64,000 nt of DNA, taken from the NCBI GenBank assembly GCA_902728285.1, contig CACVBU010000354.1:566717-630716 (forward strand), given 5' to 3'. The position numbers and the translations under genes are program-made. The first letter of the stretch is position 1, and each line of letters opens with the position of its first letter. This DNA is from Clytia hemisphaerica. Taxonomy: Eukaryota > Cnidaria > Hydrozoa > Leptothecata > Clytiidae. Of this stretch, positions 1 to 12,031 are shown piece by piece. The notes under the pieces are model-generated. The model saw only the letters and a list, made by a program, of their open reading frames with translations. It did not search any database and was not told the origin of the DNA.

Positions 1-659
1 ATTTTTATGGTCTGCTTCGAGGAGACACTGGTTGAATTCTTTACCAACTTTGAAAACTGGTTAGGCATTCAACCATTGATTGCTCACAGTGGACCTGAAC
101 TATTTGTCAAGTGGGAATAAAAATTCCTTATTTGTTTGCAGCTTCTACTCTTCGCTACTTTTACACCCCTATCTCAAAGCCCCGATGAAACTTCTCCCCA
201 CGATGATAGAAATTATATTGCTCCAAGCAGATGGGGATGGGTTTAGAGTGCAATTTCTTTAATTGCTCCGGCCTAGGAGCCTTAAATTCTCTCTCGTCCG
301 ACGACGACGGTCAAGACATTTTTTGTTTGTTTATCTAATCCGATGATCTATTCCGATTTAATAAAAACAGATTATCTGATTCCAATAATACTGTGATTTG
401 ATTGGTCGAAAGGGAATTCCGGCTGAAAGTATTTTAAAAAGAAAAAGATGGCTGCCGAAAGTGGACTAGCTGACTGTGTAGCAAATACTTGCAAATCTCA
501 GAGAAAAATAGATCATTTTCATCATTATTCATGATGTTTTGGACTAGATTTATGAGAAGTTTGATGCATACTGGCTCTGTAACAATGTGGAAAGACTTTG
601 GAGAAATTTTGGCCATGAATCGTCAGCTGATCGAGTGCTTAAATCTTGCATATGGCTAA
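1..659. other. AT-rich non-coding stretch, no gene seen
   Basis: I see no exon with splice signals and no recognisable protein here. The two 60-codon open frames have no family resemblance and no coding bias. The tandem array begins just downstream. Confidence 0.5.
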
Positions 660-3600
660 GGTAACTTGATAATGAGACTTTCAAACACACATCCATTGGC
701 ATTGGAATTTAAAATAGAATACTAAAACTACAACATTACAGTGAAAATTTGAAAACGATCTGAGTAGTTTTTGTGGTGTTATGGCTGAAAATGATCCTGT
801 TTTGTATTCATCATTGTTGTTGACTCTGGCGACCGTTCCTTTTGATTCTTCAAACCCGACACATATTTTTTACAAACATATGACTATGAGAATTCAATAA
901 AGGATACTAAAACACAATTCCTGTGAAAATTTGAACAAGATTGGAGTAATTTTCACAGTGTTATGGCTGAAAATGATCGTTTTTGGACTTTGTCGTACGC
1001 GTAATTTCATTGCGGCTGGCGACCGTTCCTTTTGAATCTTCAAACCCGATACAGATTTTTTACAAACATATCACTATGAGAATTCAATAAAGGATACTAA
1101 AACACAATTCCTGTGAAAATTTGAACAAGATTGGAGAAATTTTCACAGTGTTATGGCTGAAAATGATTGTTTTTTGGACGTTTGTCGTAATTTCATTGCG
1201 GCTGGCGACCGTTCCTTTTGATTTTTCAAACCCGACACAGATTTTTTACAAACATATGACTATGAGAATTCAATAAAGGATACTAAAACACAATTCCTGT
1301 GAAAATTTGAACAAGATTGGAGAAATTTTCACAGTGTTATTGCTGAAAATGATTGTTTTTGGACTTTGTCGTAATTTCATTGCGGCTGGCGACCGTTCCT
1401 TTTGATTTTTCAAACCCGATACAGATTTTTTACAAACATATCACTATGAGAATTCAATAAAGGATACTAAAACACAATTCCTGTGAAAATTTGAACAAGA
1501 TTGGAGAAATTTTCACAGTGTTATGGCTGAAAATGATTGTTTTTGGACTTTGTCGTAATTTCATTGCGGCTGGCGACCGTTCCTTTTGATTTTTCAAACC
1601 CGACACAGATTTTTTACAAACATATGACTATGAGAATTCAATAAAGGATACTAAAACACAATTCCTGTGAAAATTTGAACAAGATTGGAGAAATTTTCAC
1701 AGTGTTATTGGATCATAGTCAAAAATAGTGTGACATTTCTATTTTCGAAAAAAATCATTTTTTTTCGAAAAATACAATAATTACCTCATCGGTGTAAAGG
1801 AAACATTGAAATTCAAATATGTTGTTTCCATGAGGTTACTATTGCGTTTTCTGTTTTTAAATGTTTGAAAAATGTTGGAAAATTGAGGTTACCAACATTT
1901 CTACACCCCTTCCTTTTATTCATGATAGTTTTCTTAGAGATTGTTGTAGAAACTTAGAATTTTGTAACACAACTCTCAAAACCTCAATCAACAACATATC
2001 AAAAAATGTGGGCGAAATATTCAGCAGAATGTTGGATATTTGAGGTTACTTTTTAAACAAATTTGCCAGCTAATCATTCATAAAACCAACTTTATCTGTG
2101 AAAAATTAATCAAATTTGTTAGCTTTTTGAATAAATATAAGCCCAAAATGTGTTATGCATTATTATTCAATAGTTAGAATCGTTATCTTGTTGGAATTTT
2201 GAGGTTACCTTGTGAAAAATCAAATAAACCTTTGCATTATCATCATACACCTATTAGAATTTTGTTATGATTGCATATGGGAACAATATAGTACCTTTCC
2301 TAATTATTGATCAAAATATAACAATTATAAGACAAAATGTTGCCAAATCGAGGTTACTCTGGGTTACTCTAAAATAATTGGGTGCTAGAAACATGATGTT
2401 AAACCAAAAAAAAGAAGAAACATTCCCTGTGCACCCCTGTTTGTCTTATACTCCTCCTAACCACACATCTTAAGTGCTTAAAAAACAGTAACCTCAAAAA
2501 CCCTACAACAATACAAAAATCAGGTCTATATACTTCATTTAGAATCTCGATGTTCAATGTTTCAATGATATAAAAAGGTTTACTTTCTTCGCCAAATGTA
2601 AATAGTAAAGTCTTTTACTTTCAATTGGAAGTGCAGTAACCTCATAACACCTACATTTTTCAAAGTCTCAGACTATTCCTTTGAGAAGAGAGAGCTTTGC
2701 CAATAACTAGCAAAGGATATGACACTAATCTAGATACTATTGTTTTACGTCATGAACATCATAGCAAGATGGAGTTCATCTTGCTACAACATACAACATA
2801 AATAGCGTCAAAGTAACCTCAAAAACTCAACATAATTGACTTGTAACTTTATCTTTTCATGTGAGGAAAGATGTTAACAGGTCACATTATTTTATTTCCA
2901 GTCAAATGATAAAAAATAATATCTCACCTGACTTAACAAGTCATTCACCTGACTTTACAAGTCATCTCATTTTGGTAACCTCATTTTCACAACATTCCTA
3001 GGAAGGTAACCTCATTGAACAAACAAAAAATGAAAATTTGACCTTTTGGCTATCTAGATATGAAATTTTATCATAATCTGCCCTGTAATAGTAAAGATAT
3101 TGAGTTTAGAAAAGGTAACCTCGATTTTGGAACCTCAAAAATCCAACATTGAGTTTTTGACTATAGCCTTAGTTTGGAGCAACCTCAAAATTCTGTGTTT
3201 TCTTTAAAAGATTGTTTGGCCTTAGCGGGTGGCTCTTAAATCAATCACCTAAGGGTAACCTCAAAAACCCAACCTACACAGCCACAAATGGATACTAGTT
3301 CGAAATGTCACATTTACCCCTTTTATTTTTGACTACGATCATTGCTGAAAATGATTGTTTTTGGACTTTGTCGTAATTTCATTGCGGCTGGCGACCGTTC
3401 CTTTTGATTTTTCAAACCTGACACAGATTTTTTACAAACATATCACTATGAGAATTCAATAAAGGATACTAAAACACAATTCCTGTGAAAATTTGAACAA
3501 GATTGGAGAAATTTTCAGTGTTATGGCTGAAAATGATCGTTTTGGGACTTTGTCGTAATTTCATTGCGGCTGGCGACCGTTCCTTTTGATTTTTCAAACC

Positions 3601-3775
3601 TGACACAGATTTTTTACAAACATATCGCTACGAGAATTCAGTAAAGGATACTAAAACACAATTCCTGTGTAAATTTGAACAAGACCGGAGAAATTTTCAG
3701 TGTTATAACTGAAAATTATATTTTTTGGACTTTGTCGTAATTTCATTGGCTGGGGCGACCATCCCTTAATTGAAG
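660..3775 (+). repeat. ~184 bp tandem repeat array, interrupted by a transposon
   Basis: A unit of about 184 bp is repeated head to tail. The landmark GACCGTTCCTTTTGAT recurs near 831, 1021, 1207, 1391 and 1575, then after the insertion near 3393 and 3575; a worn copy lies near 3757. The inner units are nearly identical. The outer ones (660-830 and after 3590) are diverged, which is usual at the edges of a tandem array. No unit has a conserved reading frame. The array is broken at 1711-3340 by a DNA transposon. Confidence 0.9.
1711..3340. mobile_element. Non-autonomous DNA transposon with inverted GAGGTTAC motif arms
   Basis: This 1,630 bp insertion sits inside the tandem array. Its ends are inverted: GATCATAGTCAAAAATA on the left, and the right end read backwards is GATCGTAGTCAAAAATA, followed on both sides by a shared TGTGACATTTC. 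It is flanked by the direct repeat ATTG (1707-1710 and 3341-3344). The left half carries about five GAGGTTAC motifs in forward orientation (near 1831, 1884, 2041, 2201, 2350). The right half carries about eight in reverse orientation (near 2487, 2636, 2812, 2975, 3006, 3114, 3180, 3256). They look like subterminal transposase-binding sites. I see no transposase frame. A 4-bp target duplication is known for Sola, Chapaev and some Academ elements; I do not assign it to one. Confidence 0.85.
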
Positions 3776-4240
3776 ATTTTTCAAACCCGAAACAGGTTTT
3801 TTCCAAATATACCACTATTTATTACATACACACTATTGTACCATTTTATTTGGTTTATCCTACTCTTTTCCAAGTATTATCCCAACAGAAAAAATAATGC
3901 TTAGCTCAACCGTGACCTCTAATTTAGGCTATTTTTTTTCCCAAAATTTTATCCGGAAAATCAAATCAACAGCGCATCATGGCTTCGCTATTGGCAAGTT
4001 TAGAAAAAAATTAATTTATAAGAACTTGGAAATATTCACTTCTAAATGTTTATCTCCCTTAGCTCCAATTTTGAACTTTTTAGTCAAGGATGAGTGGGCG
4101 GGGTTGGGGTTGGTTCTTTAGGCAAGAAAGTGCATGTGTAATCACTTAGAAGAGCTAAACTTCCAGCTGGTTTATTTATTTGTTAAGATTATTTCTCATA
4201 CTCGCTCTGCAATAGAATTATTACCTTGCTTTCTGATCTA

Positions 4241-4393
4241 CACGCTTTTTTTTTTATAAGAATAGTGTACTTTGGTTGAGGGTAAGCATTATTCTTATTT
4301 TTCTATTGTTCTAAACAATAGGCCTATTGTTTTAAACCCGAAATCTCACCCTGATATTCTTATAGAAGTTATTCTTATAAAAGAAAAAGCGTG
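4241..4393. mobile_element. Short MITE with CACGC...TTATAAGAAT ends
   Basis: About 150 bp with terminal inverted repeats. The left end CACGCTTTT(T)n followed by ATAAGAAT is mirrored at the right end by ATTCTTATAAAAGAAAAAGCGTG. The interior is AT-rich and has no open frame. This is typical of a miniature inverted-repeat element. Confidence 0.75.
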
Positions 4394-5193
4394 TATTCTG
4401 ATTAGTAGTTTGTGGGCAACATTCTAACAAAACTAACTCAACAAGCTCATCTTTCACATCTTTGAATCTCTTAAGCCGGAGCTTCCAGCGCAGCTGGTTT
4501 ATTGCATTTCAAATGGGAATAAAATGTTTTTGGATTAAGAATATTCCCTACCGCGTGGACGAAATTTTGGTTGAATTTTCCAGTAGGGAGATCCAGCCAG
4601 CGGATGTTAAAGGGGTGTAAATCTATAGTGGGGGTTTCGTGAATGAGGCAAGGGTGAACATGAGCACTCGCATGTAGGTAGTTTTTCATGACGAAGGAAA
4701 TTTCTAAATTTTATTTGGGTCAAAATAATTTTAAAGGGGTGATTTTTATTTGGCTTAGAGATACCTTTTATGGTCCAGAGAGACACCTCTAAAAGTCGAA
4801 TATCTCAGCTTTAGAAAATAATTGGGTCAAAAACTATGGAGGTGATTCTCTGGACAATAAAAGGTATCTATAATCCAAATATTAAAAATCATTTGATAAT
4901 CCCTTCAAGCAAAATCCCAATTCGACATAGCAACAGTAATTTTAAGCGCGTAAGTTTATCCAGACATCTCTTTACAGATAATGTGGTATATTGCGCGCTT
5001 TCTAATAAAAAAACTTATTTCAAAATTAGTCCGGGCATATTGACGAACCTGTAGTTGTGGCCGGAAAGAAATATATAGATTGAGGTGTGGATAAAAATCG
5101 AGCATAGAATTAAAAAGAAAATATTTTGTATTCTCGATATGATAAAAACTAAGATTTGTAAAAAACATTATGTCATTTTTAATATTAATACAT
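4394..5193. other. Non-coding stretch, nothing recognised
   Basis: Several 70-codon open frames overlap on both strands here, but none has family features, splice sites or a partner exon. I treat them as chance frames. Confidence 0.4.
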
Positions 5194-6452
5194 TACTAGC
5201 CGGTACCCGGCGTCGCACGCCGGTTAAGCTGTAGCTGAACGCAATAAAAGTCCTTTGGATGTAGACGAATTTTTTGTTTAAGTCAAAAGTTATCAGGAAG
5301 AGAATCGTTTACTGTACCAGTGTCGTCTGAAACAACTCTGAATATGCCGTCCAGTTGAAATGACAATTCTTCAGGAAAAAGTGGGAAAGTCACAAAGAAT
5401 AGTGCAACTCTTTGTTTTTATCAGATTGAAAAAATAAGACAATTCTAAGTTGCTTTTTTAAACCCTTGTCATAACTGGCTGCGTTTAGACCAGCCTGGCA
5501 TTTTGTAAATTGGTTCGGTTTGTCAAATGCCTAATGATGCCAGCGTGTGGCATTTTCGTTGGCATTTGAAATGCCATTTTGAGCAAAGGAATCCCTTTTC
5601 TGGCATTTCAAACAAACAAAGAAACCAAACAAAGAGAAAAAATGAATTTTTGATTTTTTTAAAGTATTTGCACGTTTTTTATTCAGTTCTTTCTATAGAT
5701 TGTAAAATTTGCAACATTTGCCATAGCCTAGCCCTACGGCAAAAAGTTTCAGTCTTAATGACTGCAGTTTTTGAAAGATTCCATGCTTTTCATTGTTTGA
5801 TCTGTCAAAGTTGAACTTGAGGGAATCACCTTTCAGTAATGACTCTAAAAATTCCTTAAATGCCATGACAGAAAAATACAATGGAAAAGCTATTAAAATC
5901 GGATCCTCATGAGCAAATGCCAAACTACAAATGCCAGTTGGTCTAACGCAGCCACTTTTCAAATTTAAACATGTAAAATGATGTACACACTTTTTGACAG
6001 TAACGACGACTTGAATGTTTTTATATGAAGAAAGAGGTTGACTAATTTTCTTTTTTGCTTTTTATCGCCTTTTGAATGCTGTCGTTGTTTGGTTTGACAA
6101 ACTTTTTGACTGTTATTTGATTTATTTTAATTATTCTTTTCTATAAAAGGAATTTGTTTTGAAAAGAATTCGATGTCAAATAAATACGATCGTTAATTAC
6201 ATTCGAAAAGAATTTAAACAAAAGAAAGAGAAAAAAAAAACGGGCCTTACCTAGGCAGAAATTAAAATTACTAAATGTAGACGGGCCTTAAATTTCAAAA
6301 CAAAGGCTGAATAAAGTCTAAACCAGGCTCTATCCGATCTGTCAATCAAAACAAACTTACCGAGAACAAAACATTGCTTGCGAAATCGAAAGTGACACAC
6401 AGACAGAAAACAGAAAACAAAATGACATACGCGTTATACTAATAATATATAG
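5194..6452 (+). repeat. 'CTAGCCG'-headed dispersed repeat, copy 1
   Basis: It begins TACTAGCCGGTACCCGGCGTCGC and ends ACGCGTTATACTAATAATATATAG. A diverged second copy with the same head (CTAGCCGTCCCGGCGTCG) and a similar tail (GCGTATTATAATATAG) lies at about 32053-33178. Paired heads and tails of this style are common in dispersed animal repeats, some derived from RTE-type non-LTR elements; that link is inference. No coding capacity is visible. A MITE is nested at 5476-5954. Confidence 0.6.
5476..5954. mobile_element. Nested MITE with TGGCTGCGTT...AACGCAGCCA ends
   Basis: This is a 479 bp segment whose ends are inverted: TGGCTGCGTTTAGACCA on the left, and TGGCTGCGTTAGACCA when the right end is reversed. 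Shared subterminal TGGCATTT motifs sit on both sides. It lies within the CTAGCCG-headed repeat, so it inserted later. The 95-codon and 89-codon open frames inside it on opposite strands are by-products of the inverted structure. Confidence 0.75.
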
Positions 6453-7146
6453 ATTACTATTTAAACTAAACAAAAGACTTCATTGTACATTACAACAAAC
6501 AAATATTTTCTCATACTAACATATACGATTTATAATGCATGTGCCAGGGAAGACATTATCACTGCAAAAATTGGGGACGCCGTATACTAAAACAAGTGTA
6601 ACTTCGCTGGAAAAAAAAGAGAAAACCAGTCTTTTTTTCTCAAAAGAGGTAAGCAAGCACCCCCAATTCTTTGCAAAACCACCAAGCCATTAAGTTAAAA
6701 TTAAAAAATTCAACACTTTCGAAGTACCATATGTGGATAAATCTTCGTGTGGACTTTTTTCCACGAAGTGAAGCTGAATTTGAAACTTAGAGCAATTCTG
6801 CGATCCACAAATCAAAATGAAATGAAATTGAGAAGTTAATATTCCTTATACAATTCAAAAACAAAAGATATCTTTTTGTGCATTTTCTACAACTTTAATG
6901 TCTGATCATGGGCGACAGGTATCACAATGTAGAAACCATATCATTAGACTGGCTGCATTGGGAGCGGTTTCCACATAAAAGAAAAAACGAATACACAATG
7001 ATCGTGAAATGAACAATTTTTTCGGATGTCTCATGTTCTCAAAAACATCCTCACGCAGCGTCCATCACAAACCACTAACCGGCACCGGAAATCCAGCGTG
7101 CTTCTTTACGACATTTCACAAAGTGAAAGTCTCTATTCGAAAACTT
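6453..7146. other. Non-coding stretch downstream of FUNDC1
   Basis: It lies beyond the FUNDC1 stop codon, so the part nearest 7146 should hold that gene's 3' untranslated region. I could not fix a poly(A) signal. No other exon was found. Confidence 0.4.
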
Positions 7147-10100
7147 TCACGTAGCCATTCCCAAAAAGAAACCGGCAGCAAATCCTCCAAGCATCACCAA
7201 ATTGCGTCGAATAAATAAACCACCCTGTAAAGAACAGAAATGAATGGATTAAAACCCGAGTTGTAAACCGTGAATAACAAATAATAGAGATTTTTTGACA
7301 AGTTACGTAATTTCCGCCATTGTGAGAGCAAACATTCGAATCTGTAGAGGTGCTCTTACGCTAATCGGACGATTGCTTCCATAGTGGCGGTAATTGGATA
7401 ACTTAGCAAAAGGTGTAAATCTATAGCAAGTTTCCCAAGCAAAGAACGGACATATCCTTGGGGCAACAGGCTCATCTGGTTCGAAAAAAAGCATCATATA
7501 ATGGTCCAAAAGTTTACAGTCGCCCCAACCAGTTTGAGTCCTGGCCTCATTGGAGTATTATTAAAACCAATTTACTTACTTTCTTAAGAAGTTCTTGTGT
7601 TTCCTCGTTCTGTTGTTGTTCAGCAATCTTTTCGCTGATCTGTTCGCTAGCTGTTCTCATATCTGCGTCTACCTTCTCCCAATCTACTGTGATGTAGCCT
7701 GCACGTGTCCCCATCTAGAAACATGGAAGAGTGTTAAAAGTTTTCTATTCCCTCTTGATATTTCGGGTCAATCAAATTGGACCGACCTGTATTTCAGGAG
7801 AAAATCAAATTTACTACAGGAGGTTTTTGGTGGGTTCAAAATACACAGACATGCTAAGGGTATTTTTTAGACCTTGGAAGCGTTGTAGGGTAGGCAATTT
7901 CAGTTCGGAAAATTGCATAGATCCGCAACGTTTTTGCGTTGTCATATTTCGCAGCGTTGTCATATTTCGCAGCGCTGCAAAATTCCGCAGTTTTACCAAT
8001 GGATAATTTCACAGCCCTGGCCTACGGACGCAGGGCCTGACCGGGGTCCCAAAATAATTTGCATTTTGAAGAACAACCCAAAAGGAAACTTTTCACCCTA
8101 CCCTAGTATTTTAATTTCCTACCTAGCGATTATTCACAATCATTCTTGGAAAAAATGCTACTTTGTTCAAATATGCCAAATTTGCAAAAATTGGTCGTCA
8201 TAGTTGGTGTTCATAATCGCACACTTCCATTGGGAACGTTGCGAAAAATTGCAGCGCACGCTGAGGGAAGCGTTGCGAAAAAAAACGCAACATTGGGACG
8301 TTGCGGATCTATGCAATTTCCCGAACTGATGTCATACTGTTTAACCATCCTTTCATAAGAAAGTTTATAATTGATTTTCAAAATGGAAAACAAAGCTGTT
8401 CTTTTCACATCAAAACAAAGGTGGTAGATAGCAGGTTGTTAACTTACATTGATCAGAAGAATGGTACCACCAATCCCAGCAGCCATTGCTTTACCAACTT
8501 TCCCTACCATGTGGCCTGTCAACCTGAGAAAAAAATAAGTAACCAATAGTATTGATAATAAGCGAAATTAGGGGAAAAACCTCATAAGAGGTCATTACAG
8601 AGGAATTATGGTAAAAAAAGAAACTTTCAAAAGTAATTTTGTCCCGTTAAAGATATTTTTTATGAAATAGAAAGGAGGCGCCCTATTTGCTGAGAAAGCA
8701 GAGTAAACAATAGAATTTGTTAAAATCTGTGGTTGTGCGACAATAAAGGGGAAAGGGTTGTTTCTGTTTTTGTTTAAAAATGTTGTACAAGCAAATGGAA
8801 GGAGACACATTTAAATGATGTTCTTCAATAAGAAATTTGTGAGGAGCCAATCCCTTTCCTAACTCACAGAATATAAAGAATATCCTACTTGTCCTTCTAT
8901 TTTGGTTTTTTCCCTATCCTAATAGCTTAACGTTGATAAGGTCATGAACATATAAACGACTGGACGTCTATCTTTTATTGTCTCTTTGAAGCGAGCTTCG
9001 TTGCCGCTTGTATTTCAAAATTGGTATGAAAAATCCGACAATATTCCGTCATAATTTTATTTCTTTGAATTATTTCGGTAAAAGGATTGAACATTACTCC
9101 TAATGTACAAAAAAATTATTTTCGAATTTTTTCACAAGTTTGCAATATATTTTATCAACATTTTCAAATTTAAAACTCTAAAATGCAGAATTTCAACTGC
9201 GTGTATACTTTTGAATCCCTTTTGTCACTCAAATAATTTTTTTTATTACTTGAAAAAAATAGCTTGCCAAAGTTGAGAGCCTGTTTCCACAAGAAAATCG
9301 AAATTAGAATGTGACACTCTCTAAAATTATTAGACACTTTTAAGTCAAAATTTAGAAATATTAGTCGGAGTTTTGACAAGCTGACGATGATTTTGCCTCT
9401 GTTATCTTTGTTATGATATAGATAAACGACTTGAGAAGAGTAGAACAACAGAGACTTTTGTCGAAGTTTTGACGTTGTTAGCAAGGTATTCCCTAGTGGT
9501 ATATCATCAAAATCTATTGTTTCATTTTATGCTTTTAACGAGGCAGCAACGAAGCTAGCAGCCTTTTCTACAAAAAGACAAAGGAGATGGATGTCCAGTC
9601 GTTTATATGTTTATGATAAGGTGTAAAGAGTAGTCCTTCTCAGGTAAACCTGGCCAATCAAAGGTTTATGACTGTCTAACGTAATAACTTACAATCCAGT
9701 AGCACCACCAATTCCTAGTTGAATATAAGTTGAATGGTCAGAAAGATCGATGGTCAATATTTTCCTTTTGATCATACTTCTATACGAATTCATTTCTTCT
9801 TGTACCATGGCTGATGTTATGACCTCATATTCTTCATCTGTAAAAAAAGACAAGAACTTTTTCTATCATGTTAGATCATAATGATATGATACACCATGCG
9901 TTTTTAAAGTTTGAAAGAGCATTATTATTTATTGCAAGTTTAAAATAGGTTCCCAAAAATATGGGAACTACAAGAATATCTTCTATAAGAATATCAGAAT
10001 GAAAATTGGCCACATCGTAAGAATACCCTAAGAATACCCTCTAGAAAATACTGGTTCTTTTGTTAGATTTAAACTGTAACTTTGAGGCAGAAATATAATT

Positions 10101-10783
10101 TTAGTCGAACGAATGTGCACTCAAAAGTTTCAAACTTCCAAAATGATCATTTACATTTCTCATGCTTGTAAAAATCAAGTCTATTTTTTGTAGTAAATAG
10201 GTTGACTTGTATTAGCTTAAAGCTTTCGTTTATGTGTCAACAATAAATAATCAAATAAACAAACAAGAAAAATCTGCTCACAAAATGCCAAAATGAAAAG
10301 ATTCCCTCACAAAATTAAATATGGTGAAATCTGGCGAAATTACAAATATACATTTTTGCTAATTTTTATGCTCATGTTAATTTAATCCAATTTGAATCCT
10401 ATAAAGCAGTATAAAGCAGTCCTACCTGACGATTAAATTTTTTTATATTTTACAACATCATTATAAAAGTTTTACATTTCACAACAGTCTCTTTTAGCAT
10501 TTCATTACCTTTAATTTCTAATTATTATGTTCCCTTAGAGGAAACAACTTTTTGTACATTTTGTTGAGATTTTTTCGAAGTAGTTTTACACTTGACAATG
10601 GCTCAGCGTGAAAACGACAGTAGTGTATATTTTTTACTTTTACAAATAAAATTATGAAATTAAATCCAATTAAATAGAGATACCTGTAGGTGAGGAGGAC
10701 CCGGAGCTTCTTTCTTCTCTTTTCTTCTCCAGTTTTTGTCGAACATTTTGCTTTTCCTCATCCTTCTGTACTGAGGGGAACAT
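7147..10783 (-). CDS. FUNDC1: FUN14 domain-containing protein (mitophagy receptor FUNDC1-like), 5 coding exons
   Basis: Coding exons in gene order: 10783-10684, 9837-9693, 8523-8448, 7714-7580, 7224-7147. All have GT/AG introns and matching phases, and they give 177 residues (human FUNDC1 has 155). Known role: an outer mitochondrial membrane protein that recruits LC3/GABARAP to start mitophagy. Seen here: a charged N-terminus; YEVI at residues 37-40 after DEE, in the place of the human LIR core YEVL; a glycine-rich segment (LGIGGATGLLTG); KVGKAMAAGIGG; the conserved AGYITVDWEKVD; and a C-terminal hydrophobic stretch ending GFAAGFFLGMAT. The residue before the LIR tyrosine is Glu, where human has phosphoregulated Ser17. 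The first Met follows an acceptor-like site near 10805, so an untranslated exon may lie upstream. A paralogue such as FUNDC2 is the main alternative. Introns 2 and 3 contain MITEs. Confidence 0.93.
7900..8329. mobile_element. MITE in FUNDC1 intron 3
   Basis: A 430 bp element. Its ends are inverted: TCAGTTCGG(A/G)AAATTGCATAG followed by ATCCGCAACGT on each side. The interior holds several CGTTG/GCAACG-rich short repeats in opposite orientation. It has no gene of its own; the small open frames here are structural by-products. Confidence 0.8.
8943..9615. mobile_element. Non-autonomous hAT-like element in FUNDC1 intron 2
   Basis: About 672 bp. The left end is CATGAACATATAAACGACTG; the right end reversed is CATAAACATATAAACGACTG, followed by matching GAAGC(G/T)AGC and TTCGTTGC blocks. 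It is flanked by a 7-8 bp direct repeat, (G)ATAAGGT, at 8935-8942 and about 9615-9622. An 8-bp duplication is typical of hAT and P superfamilies. The 104-codon frame on the minus strand inside it has no transposase features. Confidence 0.8.
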
Positions 10784-11991
10784 ATTTATGTTTTTATTTT
10801 CCCTATTGAAAAAAATCAATTTACGAAATTCATGAAAAATGTGTCAACCACTTAAAAAACATCAAGAAATTGAGGAAGTAACTGATCATTTACTCCTTCT
10901 GATGAAATAAGCAATCTGCAACTTTTCAGGGTATAACTTAACCCAGGGGCCTTTTTTAAAGACTGGATGGTGCGATTAAGTGGCCTGGTAGTATTTAGGC
11001 GGACCATAAAATAGTCCAAATGCTCCTAGTCTACTTCACTGGACTCAGCGTCATCAAAAACTATCAGAAAACAAAATTCAGTCAGAAGTAGACTCTAGCA
11101 GTCTAGACTCTTATATCAGGATTACAAACTAGGCTATTACCTCTTTCCCTTTGCAACAATACAATACTGACAAGTTGACACAACACATTAACAAGAAATC
11201 CATGCGAGAAGTTTATACAAAAATTTGTGACAAAATCAAAAGTGGTCTCTTCTATTGATTACTTCCTGGTGCTCCTTTGCAGACTGTTTATCAAATTTCC
11301 ACCAAAGAGATTGCTCCCATTTCACACGGCTCTTCTTTTTGGTGCACAGGGCCTCTCAGAGCCTTGTACAATGGGTGGCTGTAAAATCTCACCCTTTATA
11401 ATACCTCTTTTATTTGTTTCAATCTGTAATCCTAAGGCTTAGGCTTTTTCTAATCTCCAATTTTTCTGAAGAAGGCAGGAATTTGATGCAAGAGTTAGAT
11501 TGTCAAAAATTTCTGAAAAAATATTGAATAAAAGAAGAACTTAAAACATTTTACCTAGTCGAAATGGTGGATTTGGAAAACTTTCTATGTGTGGTTTTTT
11601 GCACAAACCCCTGTAACTATCGGCGAGCCCCAAATTGCTAAGATAGGGTGGACAGGTCAAAATTTTCCCCTCAAATTTTGAAAACCAAACTAATTTTATT
11701 TGAAAGTCCTTACCTTTGTGAGAAAAATGAGGGGTCATTTGTTAAAATTGGTTAAGTAGTTCCATTCCATTTTCAAACCACAAAAAAACCACCATGAAAT
11801 GACCTTTGGACAGCACCGAAAAACATTAAAGATGGCGGGTGAATTCTAGACCTCCGCGTGGCGGGCGTGAGGAGTTTTGCTGGCGCGGTCTGAAAATCAG
11901 CCCGATGACTGTTAAACTTTAGCTTATCGCTAATGAGCTGGAAATGATAGCTAAAAACAAATTTCACCACTAGAAAGCTAAAATCCTCAGC
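10784..11991. other. Region upstream of FUNDC1, no gene recognised
   Basis: It should contain the promoter and probably a 5' untranslated exon of FUNDC1, because an acceptor-like TTTTTTTCAATAG sits just upstream of the start codon on the minus strand. I could not place the donor or a promoter element. Confidence 0.35.
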
Positions 11992-12031
11992 TCTAGTTCT
12001 AGTTCTAGTTCTAGTTCTAGTTCTAGTTCTA
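11992..12031 (-). repeat. TAGAAC hexamer tail of the LINE
   Basis: About six tandem copies of CTAGTT (TAGAAC on the minus strand) lie where the 3' end of the minus-strand LINE is expected. CR1/L2-clade elements commonly end in a short tandem repeat rather than poly(A). The link to the LINE is inferred from position and orientation. Confidence 0.6.

Noticed and set aside
7900..8408. Several overlapping 65-96-codon frames
   Set aside because: They lie in a MITE in a FUNDC1 intron and reflect its inverted GCAACG/CGTTGC words.
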